The position numbers were made by a program, and so were the translations under genes. Of a DNA stretch of 64,000 nt, positions 51,946 through 63,321 are shown one piece after another (the first letter of the stretch is position 1; each line of letters starts with the position of its first letter). The DNA is from Bordetella flabilis (lineage in GTDB: Bacteria; Pseudomonadota; Gammaproteobacteria; Burkholderiales; Burkholderiaceae_B), in NCBI RefSeq assembly GCF_001676725.1, contig NZ_CP016172.1:5704001-5768000 (forward strand). Direction: 5' to 3'. The notes beneath the pieces are model-generated. The model did no database searches and had not been told where the DNA came from. It worked only from the letters and a program-made list of their open reading frames with translations.

Positions 51946-51982
51946 TGACCGCAGCCCATGAGAACTGCGGTCATTGCATTTG
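51937..51982. repeat. 18-bp perfect inverted repeat
   Basis: CAAATGCAATGACCGCAG (51937-51954) and its exact reverse complement (51965-51982) are separated by 10 nt. No T-run follows on the minus strand, so it is not a standard terminator. It may be an operator, a recoding/processing hairpin, or a leader element for ribosomal protein feedback. Confidence 0.8.
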
Positions 51983-52051
51983 CGCGACGCCGGCAACGCC
52001 GGCGTGATCGCCGGGCGCCCTTCACACGGAAGACGCCGGCAACGTGTACGC

Positions 52052-52363
52052 CTACTCCAGCGCGATTTCGACGTCCACGCCGGCGGCCAGGTCCAGGCGC
52101 ATCAGCGCGTCGACGGTCTTGTCGGTGGGATCGACGATGTCCATCAGGCGCTGATGGGTACGGATTTCGAACTGGTCACGCGACGTCTTGTTGACGTGCG
52201 GCGAACGCAGGACGTCATAACGACGGATACGCGTAGGCAGCGGGACCGGACCACGCACGACCGCACCGGTACGCTTGGCGGTATCGACGATTTCAGCAGC
52301 CGACTGATCGATCAGCTTGTAGTCGAACGCCTTCAAGCGGATACGGATCTTCTGGTTTTTCAT
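52052..52363 (-). CDS. rpsJ: 30S ribosomal protein S10 (NusE)
   Basis: 103 residues from the ATG at 52363. [40 protein letters not shown] and [20 protein letters not shown] are canonical. Besides its ribosomal role, S10 is NusE in antitermination with NusB and NusG. It follows tuf by 66 nt. Confidence 0.98.
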   Translation of the reverse strand: MKNQKIRIRLKAFDYKLIDQSAAEIVDTAKRTGAVVRGPVPLPTRIRRYDVLRSPHVNKTSRDQFEIRTHQRLMDIVDPTDKTVDALMRLDLAAGVDVEIALE

Positions 52364-52429
52364 GGTGTTTCCTAAAGAACGAGGAACGGGGCGCACCGTG
52401 CAGGCGGTGCCGCCCCGCGGCGGCGTGGA

Positions 52430-53620
<1,191 letters not shown>

Positions 53621-53695
53621 GATCTTCCATCCTTTGAACTTTCAAGGAAACTGTGGTGTGCGACGTCCTGGCATAGCCAGGGCGTCGCGGATGAT

Positions 53696-55801
<2,106 letters not shown>

Positions 55802-55821
55802 GATTGCTTGAAATCCTTTAA

Positions 55822-56292
55822 TTACCAGCGGAAGTGGCTGAAGGCCTTGTTGGCTTCGGCCATCTTGTGGGTGTCTTCACGTTTCTTCATCGCGGCGCCG
55901 CGACCTTCGGACGCATCGATCAACTCGCCGGCCAGACGCAGATCCATCGACTTTTCGCCACGCTTCTTGGCGGCTTCGCGCAGCCAGCGCATGGCCAGGG
56001 CCAGGCGGCGCACGGGGCGCACTTCAACCGGCACCTGGTAGTTCGCGCCGCCGACACGGCGGCTCTTCACTTCGACGATGGGCTTGATGTTGTTGATGGC
56101 GGTACCAAAGACTTCGATCGGATCCTTGCCGGTCTTGGTCTGGACCTGCTCCAGCGCACCGTAGACGATGCGCTCGGCGACGGCCTTCTTGCCGTCCAGC
56201 ATCACAACGTTCATGAACTTGGCGAGCTCGACGCTGCCGAACTTGGGATCGGGCAGTATCTCGCGCTTGGGGACTTCGCGACGACGGGGCAT
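55822..56292 (-). CDS. rpsG: 30S ribosomal protein S7
   Basis: 156 residues. [40 protein letters not shown] and [20 protein letters not shown] identify uS7, head nucleator and classical translational repressor of the str operon. 20 nt before fusA. Confidence 0.98.
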   Translation of the reverse strand: MPRRREVPKREILPDPKFGSVELAKFMNVVMLDGKKAVAERIVYGALEQVQTKTGKDPIEVFGTAINNIKPIVEVKSRRVGGANYQVPVEVRPVRRLALAMRWLREAAKKRGEKSMDLRLAGELIDASEGRGAAMKKREDTHKMAEANKAFSHFRW

Positions 56293-56445
56293 TGCTTGCT
56301 TCCTTGTGTCAGTTCAGTTGAACCGCGACTGTCGCCGCGGCCACGGCCATCCAGGGGGAAGGCCACTTACGTGCCGCGCCAGACCGGGCGCGGCTGCACG
56401 GATGGCGAGCGCGGACGCTCGCCGGTGAAATCGACGACGCGTCGA

Positions 56446-56823
56446 TCAGGCCTTCTTCGGGCGCTTGGCGCCGTACTTCGAACGAGCCTGCTTGCGATCC
56501 TTCACGCCTTGCAGGTCGAGGGAACCGCGAACGATGTGGTAGCGCACACCGGGCAGATCCTTCACACGGCCGCCGCGCACCAGCACGACAGAGTGTTCCT
56601 GCAGGTTGTGGCCTTCGCCGCCGATGTACGAAATGACTTCGTAGCCGTTGGTCAGGCGAACCTTGGCCACTTTACGCAAGGCGGAGTTAGGCTTCTTGGG
56701 GGTGGTGGTGTACACACGGGTGCACACGCCGCGTCGCTGAGGGCAGTTTTCGAGCGCGGGGCTCTTGCTCTTCACGATGCTGACTTCGCGCGGCTTGCGC
56801 ACGAGCTGGCTGATGGTAGGCAT
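56446..56823 (-). CDS. rpsL: 30S ribosomal protein S12
   Basis: 125 residues. [15 protein letters not shown] start [20 protein letters not shown], the decoding-site loops [13 protein letters not shown] (K43 region) and [14 protein letters not shown] (K88 region) are wild-type, so no streptomycin-resistance change is seen. First gene of the str operon and of the whole locus; 153 nt before rpsG. Confidence 0.98.
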   Translation of the reverse strand: MPTISQLVRKPREVSIVKSKSPALENCPQRRGVCTRVYTTTPKKPNSALRKVAKVRLTNGYEVISYIGGEGHNLQEHSVVLVRGGRVKDLPGVRYHIVRGSLDLQGVKDRKQARSKYGAKRPKKA

Positions 56824-57168
56824 GACCTTTGGAATCCCTTTTACGTACTACGGTAAGTACTTCCGTACTATGTACTTTGGTACTAGCTGACCCTCCGCTC
56901 CGGCGGGCTGTGGCCGCGGCTCGCAGGGGAGGCAGTTCGCGCAAAACCGCCTCAAACGTATACGTAAAAGAGCGGGTCTTGCAGACAAATAAAGCGCACA
57001 ACCCGGTAACCCAGGATCACTGCTCGAACATCATCGCCTGCGAATCATTGCCTGCGACAACTTGAGCGTGATCTGGCCGGCTTGCGCGCGGATAAATCAG
57101 TAAGCCCATGAATTTAGCGCAGTTCCGTGCCACTGTCAAAGGCTTTATCCGGGGAAACCCCCAGGGCG
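56824..57168. promoter_or_regulatory. rpsL leader with five GTAC motifs; str-operon promoter region
   Basis: 345 bp. The 39-bp stretch 56845-56883 holds five GTAC tetramers (starts at 56845, 56857, 56865, 56872, 56880), 20-60 nt upstream of the rpsL start. Farther out, TTGTCT at 56983-56988 with a TACGTA-like -10 about 16 nt downstream is a weak promoter candidate on the minus strand. The part near 57100 is the 3' flank of the pseudokinase gene and holds nothing I can name. Confidence 0.4.
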
Positions 57169-58455
57169 CTACTGGAATACGTGCCGCAGGGTCAGGGGCT
57201 GGCCCGGCTTCAGGTCCACGACCACTCGGTACGCCGGCAGGTCGGCGTTGCGCACCACCACCGTGTGCCGCCCGGCGGGCAGCGACAGCGTCTTCAACGG
57301 CGGACTGACACCGCGCGATTTGCCGTCGACGAAGATTTCGCCCCACGGGCGCACATCGAGGTTCACGGTGACGGCGACTGGCCGCGCCGGCTTGGCGGGC
57401 GCGGTCGCCGGCGCATTCTCCGCCACGCCGCCGTTCGCCCCTTCCTGCAGGGGTGCGGCGCCGGAAGGGGGACTCGCCGGCATGCCGCCGGCGCTTACCC
57501 CTGCGCCCGGCGCCGGCCCGGGCAACGGAGCGGTCGCCGTACCAGGCACGGGGACGGCGGGAACGCCCGGCACGCCCTGGCCAGCCGGGGCCACCGGCAA
57601 CGCGGCCGGGTGGCCGATGCGGGGAACGGCCGGATTGCCCGGCCCCGTGGATGGGCGGGAAGCCATCACGATGGGGCTCGATCCAGCGTCCTCGGGCGCA
57701 TCGTCGCCGTTCATCCAGGCCCAGACGCCTGCCACCGCGACGACGCCGGCGACCACCGCCAGCACGCCGGCCGCGCGGCGCCGGCGCTCCATGCCCGCAC
57801 CACCTTGCCGGACCCCGTCATTGGCGGCCGGTACGAAGGCCTTGTCGCTGGGCGCCAAGGGCGCCACGCCGACCTCGGCCGCATAGGGAACGCCGAGGGC
57901 CGTATACAGGTCGGCGATCGATTGCGGACGTTGCGCCGGGGTCATGGACAAGCCGCGGTCCACCGCCCCCAGGAAGGCTTCGTCATAGCCCTTCGGCCTG
58001 CGGATGGCGAGCGGCACGTAGTTGTCCTGCGCGCGCCGCGCCAGCGCATGAGGCGGCGGCGAGCCACTGATCAGCGAGCAGGCGACTGCGCTCAGCGCAT
58101 AGACATCGGTCCACGGGCCGCAGGCGCTTGCCGGCTCCGGATCGAACTGCTCTGCCGCGGCAAAGCAGGACGCCGGCTCCATCGCGCCGGAGTGATCCGG
58201 GTACAGGGCCGGCACCAGCAGGTGGGCATGGCCGAACTCGTCCAGGCCGACGGTCTGCACGGAGATGGCCCCATGGACCTTGCCCTGCTGATGCACGGCG
58301 ATCAGGCCGGGCGCCAGTTCCGCCAGCACACGTCCGATCCGTTTCTGGGGCACGCCTCCCGCGGCGGCCGCGGCGATCGCGGCCAAAGGCCTGTACCCGA
58401 ACGGCTCGGGTGCCGGGTGGCCGACCTCAGGCACGAACGCCCTGGATACAGACAT
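57169..58455 (-). CDS. T6SS-linked membrane pseudokinase with C-terminal PEGA domain
   Basis: 428 residues from the ATG at 58455 (GGAG 8 nt upstream; a further ATG at 58476 is possible). Residues about 20-190 match the C-lobe of Ser/Thr kinases: KVHGAISVQTVGLDEFGHAH at the catalytic-loop position, WTDVYALSAVACSLISGSPP (helix F) and AVDRGLSMTPAQRPQSIADL (helices H-I). The glycine loop and VAIK lysine are absent, the catalytic HRD reads HGA, and DFG is missing, so it should not phosphorylate. One TM helix (about 229-248), a Pro/Gly/Ala linker (250-358), then a PEGA domain (360-428; WGEIFVDGKSRG, LPAGRHTVVVRN) facing the periplasm. It is divergent from the FHA gene in a T6SS cluster. Confidence 0.75.
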   Translation of the reverse strand: MSVSRAFVPEVGHPAPEPFGYRPLAAIAAAAAGGVPQKRIGRVLAELAPGLIAVHQQGKVHGAISVQTVGLDEFGHAHLLVPALYPDHSGAMEPASCFAAAEQFDPEPASACGPWTDVYALSAVACSLISGSPPPHALARRAQDNYVPLAIRRPKGYDEAFLGAVDRGLSMTPAQRPQSIADLYTALGVPYAAEVGVAPLAPSDKAFVPAANDGVRQGGAGMERRRRAAGVLAVVAGVVAVAGVWAWMNGDDAPEDAGSSPIVMASRPSTGPGNPAVPRIGHPAALPVAPAGQGVPGVPAVPVPGTATAPLPGPAPGAGVSAGGMPASPPSGAAPLQEGANGGVAENAPATAPAKPARPVAVTVNLDVRPWGEIFVDGKSRGVSPPLKTLSLPAGRHTVVVRNADLPAYRVVVDLKPGQPLTLRHVFQ

Positions 58456-58907
58456 CGTCTTGACTCCGAATCCCATTCACTGCATCTCCCGCCGGTGTGC
58501 GCTTCGGCGCAGCACGCAACGATCTGGCATGGCGTGCCGGCGCGCATATCAGGCGCTTCGGCCGTATCGGGCCCCGGCTGCCAAAATTTTCGTATGAAAT
58601 GAATTGAAGCATGAAGTGAACGTGCTGACACGCTCCGGCGTACTTTTTACATCCGCTGTCGCCCAATGACATCATGCGTTCCCGCATGGGCGCCGAGGGA
58701 CGGAAGCCCTCAGACGGGCCCCGCGGCCACCGCAGGATGAGCGATTCAGTTATGTTTTGCAACGATTAGACGCAGCACGACGCCCATGCGTGGATCTCCT
58801 TCACTATCATCGTCGGCGGCGTCCATTCCGTCCTGCCGGCCGGGTCGCGGGCGCCAGGCATCACGCTTTGCCCAAGTCCTGCCACTCTGCTGCGGAGGCC
58901 CGACGCC
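58456..58907. other. divergent regulatory region between pseudokinase and FHA genes
   Basis: 452 bp carrying both leaders. The middle (58560-58660) is AT-richer than the surroundings, with AAAATTTT and ACTTTTTAC tracts, a likely promoter zone for one or both genes. I see no unambiguous -35/-10 pair and no gene; the long minus-strand frame at 58746-59678 is a shadow of the FHA gene. Confidence 0.4.
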
Positions 58908-59633
58908 ATGAAGCTCGCCTTGATCGGTCGCACCGACAACCAGCCGACCCACCCATTGGAAGCCACCTTCCAAGCCCCTGGCGGCACCATAGGCCGTGGC
59001 CAGCACAACCGGATGATCCTGCCCGATACGCAGCCGCCGCTGTGCCGCGTACAAGCGGTGGTCAGGCAGGACGATAACGGCTGGCACCTGGCGAACCTCA
59101 GCGAGATGGCAGCGGTGACCGTCAACGGCCAGCCCCTGCGCCGCCGCGACGACGCCCGCTTGCGCCATGGCGACAAGGTGACGATCGGCAATTACGTTCT
59201 GCAGGCCCACGACGAAGCGACGGGCGATGGCGCGGCATGTTCCACGTCCGATGTGTTCGGCGACCTGATCGGCCCCGGCACATTGCCGGTGGCCAGTGTC
59301 TCCGACCTGACCATGCATCCCTTTGACATGGAAAGCGCGGCGGTGCGTAATCCCGACGATCCGCTGACACAGCTGCCCGTGGCGGACTGGCACGGCGATG
59401 GATTGCCACGCGACCCCTTGGCGCTGTTCCCGCATACCGGTGAAGCGACGCATCAGCCTCTGTCCGACCCGACTCCCGCCATGCTGCCCGCCGAAGACCC
59501 ACTGGCGAGCCGACGCACCGGCGCCATTGCGGACGCGCTCCGCTCCGACAGTCCTGCCTGGCGGGATGCGCCCATGCGCGACGACACGCCGGAGTATGGC
59601 AACCCGTTGCCGCCGCCGAAAATACGCCGCTGA
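58908..59633 (+). CDS. FHA-domain protein (T6SS-associated), degenerate binding motif
   Basis: 241 residues; GGAGG lies 9 nt before the ATG. Residues 1-100 form an FHA domain: GGTIGRGQHNRMILPD (25-40, Arg30 conserved), WHLANLSEMAAVTVNG (59-74, Asn73-Gly74) and LRHGDKVTIGNYVLQ. The usual Ser-Arg-x-x-His of the phosphothreonine pocket is CRVQ at 46-49, and the StNGt Ser/Thr is also replaced, so phosphopeptide binding is doubtful. Residues 100-241 are Asp/Pro/Leu-rich and look disordered, with a basic end (PPPKIRR). T6SS FHA proteins (TagH/Fha) normally act downstream of the PpkA kinase. It converges on the DUF4150 gene. Confidence 0.85.
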   Translation: MKLALIGRTDNQPTHPLEATFQAPGGTIGRGQHNRMILPDTQPPLCRVQAVVRQDDNGWHLANLSEMAAVTVNGQPLRRRDDARLRHGDKVTIGNYVLQAHDEATGDGAACSTSDVFGDLIGPGTLPVASVSDLTMHPFDMESAAVRNPDDPLTQLPVADWHGDGLPRDPLALFPHTGEATHQPLSDPTPAMLPAEDPLASRRTGAIADALRSDSPAWRDAPMRDDTPEYGNPLPPPKIRR

Positions 59634-59716
59634 ACTCCGCGCCGGCACGTCCGGCGCAGCGCCCTTGCCGTATGCCACAACGGCACGCCTACACGGTTGC
59701 TGGCTGCCGTGCTCGA

Positions 59717-60109
59717 TCAGGGCGCCAGCATCAATACTTTGAATTGGCTCGGCACGATACGCATGCCCAGGGCGTTGACGCGATTCTGCAGCGTCAGGCT
59801 GGTCAAGCGCGTCGCTGGTGTGCCACGGATCAAGACAGTGAACGCGCCGGTGAGGTGGCGTGACTGGCTCATGAAAGTCTGCGACAGCAGCCCGCCGCCC
59901 GCCCCTGGCGTGTCGCCGTTGGTAATGGGCGTAAGCGTGGCCATGTTATGCGCGGGTGCGGCCATGAACAGAATGTTCCAGGCGTTTGGAATGGCCGTCG
60001 GCCCCACGGCGATGTTGGGGTATGGAAGGGGCGCCATGGCTGCCGGCGGCGTCTTGCAGACGTCGGGAAAGGCCAGGTCGACACCCATCAATTGGCAGTT
60101 CGCGAACAT
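59717..60109 (-). CDS. DUF4150 PAAR-like T6SS protein
   Basis: 130 residues from the ATG at 60109, with GGAG 6 nt upstream. FPDVCKTPPAAMAPLPYPNI, then GDTPGAGGGLLSQTFMSQSR and RGTPATRLTSLTLQN, match DUF4150 proteins, a PAAR-like family that caps VgrG and recruits effectors. There is no C-terminal toxin extension: the protein ends right after the core. It lies 13 nt after the DUF2169–pentapeptide gene. Confidence 0.85.
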   Translation of the reverse strand: MFANCQLMGVDLAFPDVCKTPPAAMAPLPYPNIAVGPTAIPNAWNILFMAAPAHNMATLTPITNGDTPGAGGGLLSQTFMSQSRHLTGAFTVLIRGTPATRLTSLTLQNRVNALGMRIVPSQFKVLMLAP

Positions 60110-60122
60110 GATGTGCTCCAGG

Positions 60123-62762
60123 TCATTGCGTTGCGTCCGGGACAGGCGCGCGCCGTCGCGGCCATAGCTTGGCGCCGGCGGTATAGGCTCCGTGCATCGC
60201 CGTCGTATCGTCCAGAAGGGCCTGGCCGAGATCGGCGCGGAACAGGTTGGCCTCGCCCAGGTCGGCACGCGTGAAAACCGCCTTCGTCAGAATGGCGTTG
60301 ACGAGGTTGGCGCCGCGCAGCGACGCGCCGTTGAAATCGGCGCGCGTGAACAGGCTTTCGGCGGCCTCGATATGGTCCAGACGCGCATCGACGAACGTGC
60401 ATTCGGAAAAATCGCTGCCGTACAGCCGTGCGTGGGAGAAGCGGCCGCCGTCCAGCTTCACCCCGCGCATGCCACAGTGCCGCAACTCGGCCCCTTCGAA
60501 CACCACCGCTTCGAGCGCCGTGCCGCTGGAAAAAGAGGAGGCCTCCAGCCGCGCATGCGAAAAATCCATTCCGGCGCAGCGCGTATTGATGAAGGCGCAG
60601 CGCGTCAGCCGCGCACGACGCAGCGCCAGCGATGCGAAGGCGCATTCCATCCAGCCGCAGCCATCGAAAACGGCATCCTCGAAACCGCTGTCATGAAACG
60701 TGGCGCGAACCGCCAGCACGTCGGCCCACGACGTCGCCTGGAAATCGCACGCCTCGAAGCGGCTTTCATTCATGCGCGGTCGCCGCAGTGCGGCGCCGGC
60801 GAATGAACATGCAAGAAAATGCGCGCCTTCCAATTGCGTTTCTTGCAGCGCCGCGCCAGCCATCTCGACGCCTTCGAGCCTGGCCTGGGCGAGGCTGGAC
60901 TGCACGAGGCGCGCACGCGCGAGGGACCCGCGCTTCATCGACGCGCGTGCCAGTACGGCTTGCGTGAAGTCACAGTCATCCAGGCACGCGCCATCCAGCG
61001 TCGCGCCTTCCAGCGACGCCCCGCGAAAACAACTGCCGCGCAGATCCATGCCCGACAGGTCCGCGCCGACCAGGCTTGCGCCGCTGAAGTCGCGGTCGCG
61101 CTGATAGCGCGCGGCGACGCGGCGGCGCGTGCGCTGCGCGCGATGCGGCGCAAGCCCGGACGGCCGATCGTTGGTGTGCGCAGACAGCAGGTACATGCGG
61201 TCGAGCGACGCACTGAACCGGTCATGCAATCCCGGGCGTGCCGGCGTCCTGGGATCACCCGCAGATCCGCCTGCGGGCGCCGTCATCATGGCGGCGTGGG
61301 CATCGTAGTCACGCAGCTGGCGCCTGAGCGTACGCACGTCGAAGCCGCTGGGGGTTGCGCCCTGCCTGGCCTGCGCGACCGCATCCAGATCGATGTCCGC
61401 GCGCACCGCGAAGGCGCGCATATCCGCATCGGCCAGCAATTCGGCGCGGCCGCGCGCCAGCAGCGCCTCACCCTGCGCGCGCTCGCGCTCCAGCCATTCC
61501 AGTCGCGCGGCCAGGTCCTGGACAGGCGGTGGACCCTCGTCGGCTTGCAACGCGGGCAGATACAGGTCCGGGTCCAGGCCCTCCGCAGCCAGCGTCGCCC
61601 GATGCGCGTCGCGCCGGCGTGCCGCGCCCGCAAGCATGTTGCTCGCGGCGGGCCGCGCCATGACATCCGGCAGCGCGGCATCCGGCGCCCGTTCGTAAAG
61701 TGCTGCCGCGACGAGATCCGACTCCCGCAACGCATGCAAGGCGCCCTCACGCGTATGCACACGGCGGCGCAATACGTTGTCGTAGTGCCCCTTGTCGCGA
61801 TGTTCTCCGGAGAGTTCGATCGCCGGCATCAGATGCGCGATATCGGCCGCATCGTCTTCCTGGATGCGCAGCGCGCCATGCCAGATCATCGCGACGCGAT
61901 CGCGATGCGGAAAGAACCACACGGTGGTCAGCCGCAGGTCGATCTCCTCCAGCGCACCGCCGGAATGGCGGCTGGCGAAACAGCGTGCGCGCCAGTCCGG
62001 AAGATGCCCGTGCTGCACGGCACGATGCGGATGCATGTTATGGATTTCGTAAGCGGCCCGCGCGGGGACCTCCCGCCGTTCGCTCCACCACTGGTCCTCG
62101 GGCGCCGCATTGAAGAAGCGGAGGTCCATATCCGCCGGGAATCCCGGAAAAGACTGCTCCAGCCAGGCCTGCCCGTAGGCGGACCCCATGCGCGCCATGC
62201 GTTGCGGCCAGTCCGGAGGAATGGCGTCGAAGCCGGCCGGCGGCGTATTGGCATCCGGCCTGGATATGCGCTGCCTCGGCGACTCCACGTTGGGCAAGGG
62301 CACGACATCCATGCCGTTGATCCGCCGTGGCGCGCTGCCGATGCCCAGCGGATTTTCGGCGCATTGCGGACCGCCGCGTGCGTGCCGCCAATCCACGCGC
62401 ATCGCATCGAAAGGGGCCGGCGCCGTGGCATGCCCGTCCAGCCAGTACCGATCGCCGAATACCAGCAGCGATTTCTCCAGGCCCCCGACGTGCGCGCGCA
62501 CCGCGCAAGCGGTCTTGTCGGCCTGATGGGCGGTATAGCCCTGGCCGCTGACCAGGAACTCCGGGCACGGCTTCGGGATACCGAGGTCCAGCAGACCGCC
62601 AGCCTCTTCGGCCGCGAGCTGCCACAGCGCCTGCTCGGTCAAAAGTACAGGCTGCGCGTCCAGTGTTGCCATGGCGAGCACGGCGGTACCCAGCATATCG
62701 ACGCCTTGCCAGCGATACGGCCGCATCAGCAGGCTGAGCCTGGCGGGTTTTACGACACGCAT
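60123..62762 (-). CDS. DUF2169 domain fused to a long pentapeptide-repeat region (T6SS-associated)
   Basis: 879 residues from the ATG at 62762; the upstream frame crosses the small membrane protein gene and is not used. Residues about 1-330 are DUF2169-like (MRVVKPARLSLLMRPYRW, FGDRYWLDG, PMGIG-type NPLGIGSAPRR, PSQR-type FNAAPEDQW), a domain that escorts effectors to VgrG/PAAR. A helical linker (about 400-550) follows, then nearly 60 A(D/N)LxG-type pentapeptides (about 558-850) such as ADLSGMDLRGSCFRGASLEG, predicted to form a right-handed beta-helix. Gene order vgrG–membrane protein–DUF2169/pentapeptide–DUF4150 is a T6SS cargo-loading cassette. The long repeat could be structural or the cargo itself. 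Confidence 0.85.
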   Translation of the reverse strand: MRVVKPARLSLLMRPYRWQGVDMLGTAVLAMATLDAQPVLLTEQALWQLAAEEAGGLLDLGIPKPCPEFLVSGQGYTAHQADKTACAVRAHVGGLEKSLLVFGDRYWLDGHATAPAPFDAMRVDWRHARGGPQCAENPLGIGSAPRRINGMDVVPLPNVESPRQRISRPDANTPPAGFDAIPPDWPQRMARMGSAYGQAWLEQSFPGFPADMDLRFFNAAPEDQWWSERREVPARAAYEIHNMHPHRAVQHGHLPDWRARCFASRHSGGALEEIDLRLTTVWFFPHRDRVAMIWHGALRIQEDDAADIAHLMPAIELSGEHRDKGHYDNVLRRRVHTREGALHALRESDLVAAALYERAPDAALPDVMARPAASNMLAGAARRRDAHRATLAAEGLDPDLYLPALQADEGPPPVQDLAARLEWLERERAQGEALLARGRAELLADADMRAFAVRADIDLDAVAQARQGATPSGFDVRTLRRQLRDYDAHAAMMTAPAGGSAGDPRTPARPGLHDRFSASLDRMYLLSAHTNDRPSGLAPHRAQRTRRRVAARYQRDRDFSGASLVGADLSGMDLRGSCFRGASLEGATLDGACLDDCDFTQAVLARASMKRGSLARARLVQSSLAQARLEGVEMAGAALQETQLEGAHFLACSFAGAALRRPRMNESRFEACDFQATSWADVLAVRATFHDSGFEDAVFDGCGWMECAFASLALRRARLTRCAFINTRCAGMDFSHARLEASSFSSGTALEAVVFEGAELRHCGMRGVKLDGGRFSHARLYGSDFSECTFVDARLDHIEAAESLFTRADFNGASLRGANLVNAILTKAVFTRADLGEANLFRADLGQALLDDTTAMHGAYTAGAKLWPRRRAPVPDATQ

Positions 62763-62880
62763 GCAACCGCCTGAAGTAGTTCGACCCCAATCCGGGGTTG
62801 TGCTGTCCGCGCCACCATCGCCTGCCGTTTCCGGCACTGCGACGACAAACGCCGGACCATTGGACGACCGCCTGCGCGCA

Positions 62881-63285
62881 TCATTCCGTGTGCTGGTCCA
62901 CGACCACTTCGCGCGTTCGCACGTCCATGCGGACCCGGATGTCGCGGCCTTCGGAGAAGTCACCGAAACGCGTCGGCGATAGCGGCACGCTGATTTCCGT
63001 TTCGAACGGCGTGGCCGCCATCGGGTGCACGGACAGCCGCAGCTTCCAGATGAAGTATTGCTCCGCCCCGAGCCGCGCGCCGGTATCGAGCGACTGCAGG
63101 ATACGCGCGGTGGCGGGCATTCCATTGCGTTGGATGGCATGCTGCGCGCGCGCCGCCTGGGCCTTGCGGTCGTTGTGCCGCCATACCGAATATATGGCCA
63201 GGGCGGCTTCCGCCGCGATCACGATCGCGACCGCGATCGACCACCCCGCCCAGTCAGGCAATCCCCAGCGTTCCATGATGCCCAT
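62881..63285 (-). CDS. hypothetical inner-membrane protein in T6SS cassette
   Basis: 134 residues; ATG at 63285 with GGAGG 10 nt upstream. One transmembrane helix at about 13-35 (AGWSIAVAIVIAAEAALAIY), then a cytoplasmic or periplasmic part with beta-strand character: GMPATARILQSLDTGARLG, KLRLSVHPMAATPFETEISV, and GRDIRVRMDVRTREVVVD. The second half resembles small DUF3592-like domains, but I cannot name a family. It is 36 nt downstream of vgrG and 118 nt upstream of the DUF2169 gene. Confidence 0.7.
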   Translation of the reverse strand: MGIMERWGLPDWAGWSIAVAIVIAAEAALAIYSVWRHNDRKAQAARAQHAIQRNGMPATARILQSLDTGARLGAEQYFIWKLRLSVHPMAATPFETEISVPLSPTRFGDFSEGRDIRVRMDVRTREVVVDQHTE

Positions 63286-63321
63286 TGTTGTCGCGCCTCC
63301 CGTGTCGGTCCTGCCGTACGG

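Larger units (their letters stand above)
51683..52051. other. rpsJ–rplC intergenic region
   Basis: 369 bp, long for this operon. Left of centre is the palindrome and promoter described separately; the rest is an untranslated leader of about 230 nt in front of rplC and, next to rpsJ, GCCGGC-rich repeats. A 102-codon minus-strand frame here has no family likeness and contains the palindrome, so I do not call it a gene. Confidence 0.45.

Noticed and set aside
51717..52025. 102-codon minus-strand frame in the rpsJ–rplC gap
   Set aside because: It includes the palindrome and promoter; Cys/Arg-rich translation has no family likeness and no SD.
62763..63140. 126-codon N-terminal extension of the DUF2169 gene
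   Set aside because: It runs antiparallel in frame through the membrane-protein gene and adds sequence unlike DUF2169; the ATG at 62762 starts exactly at the domain.
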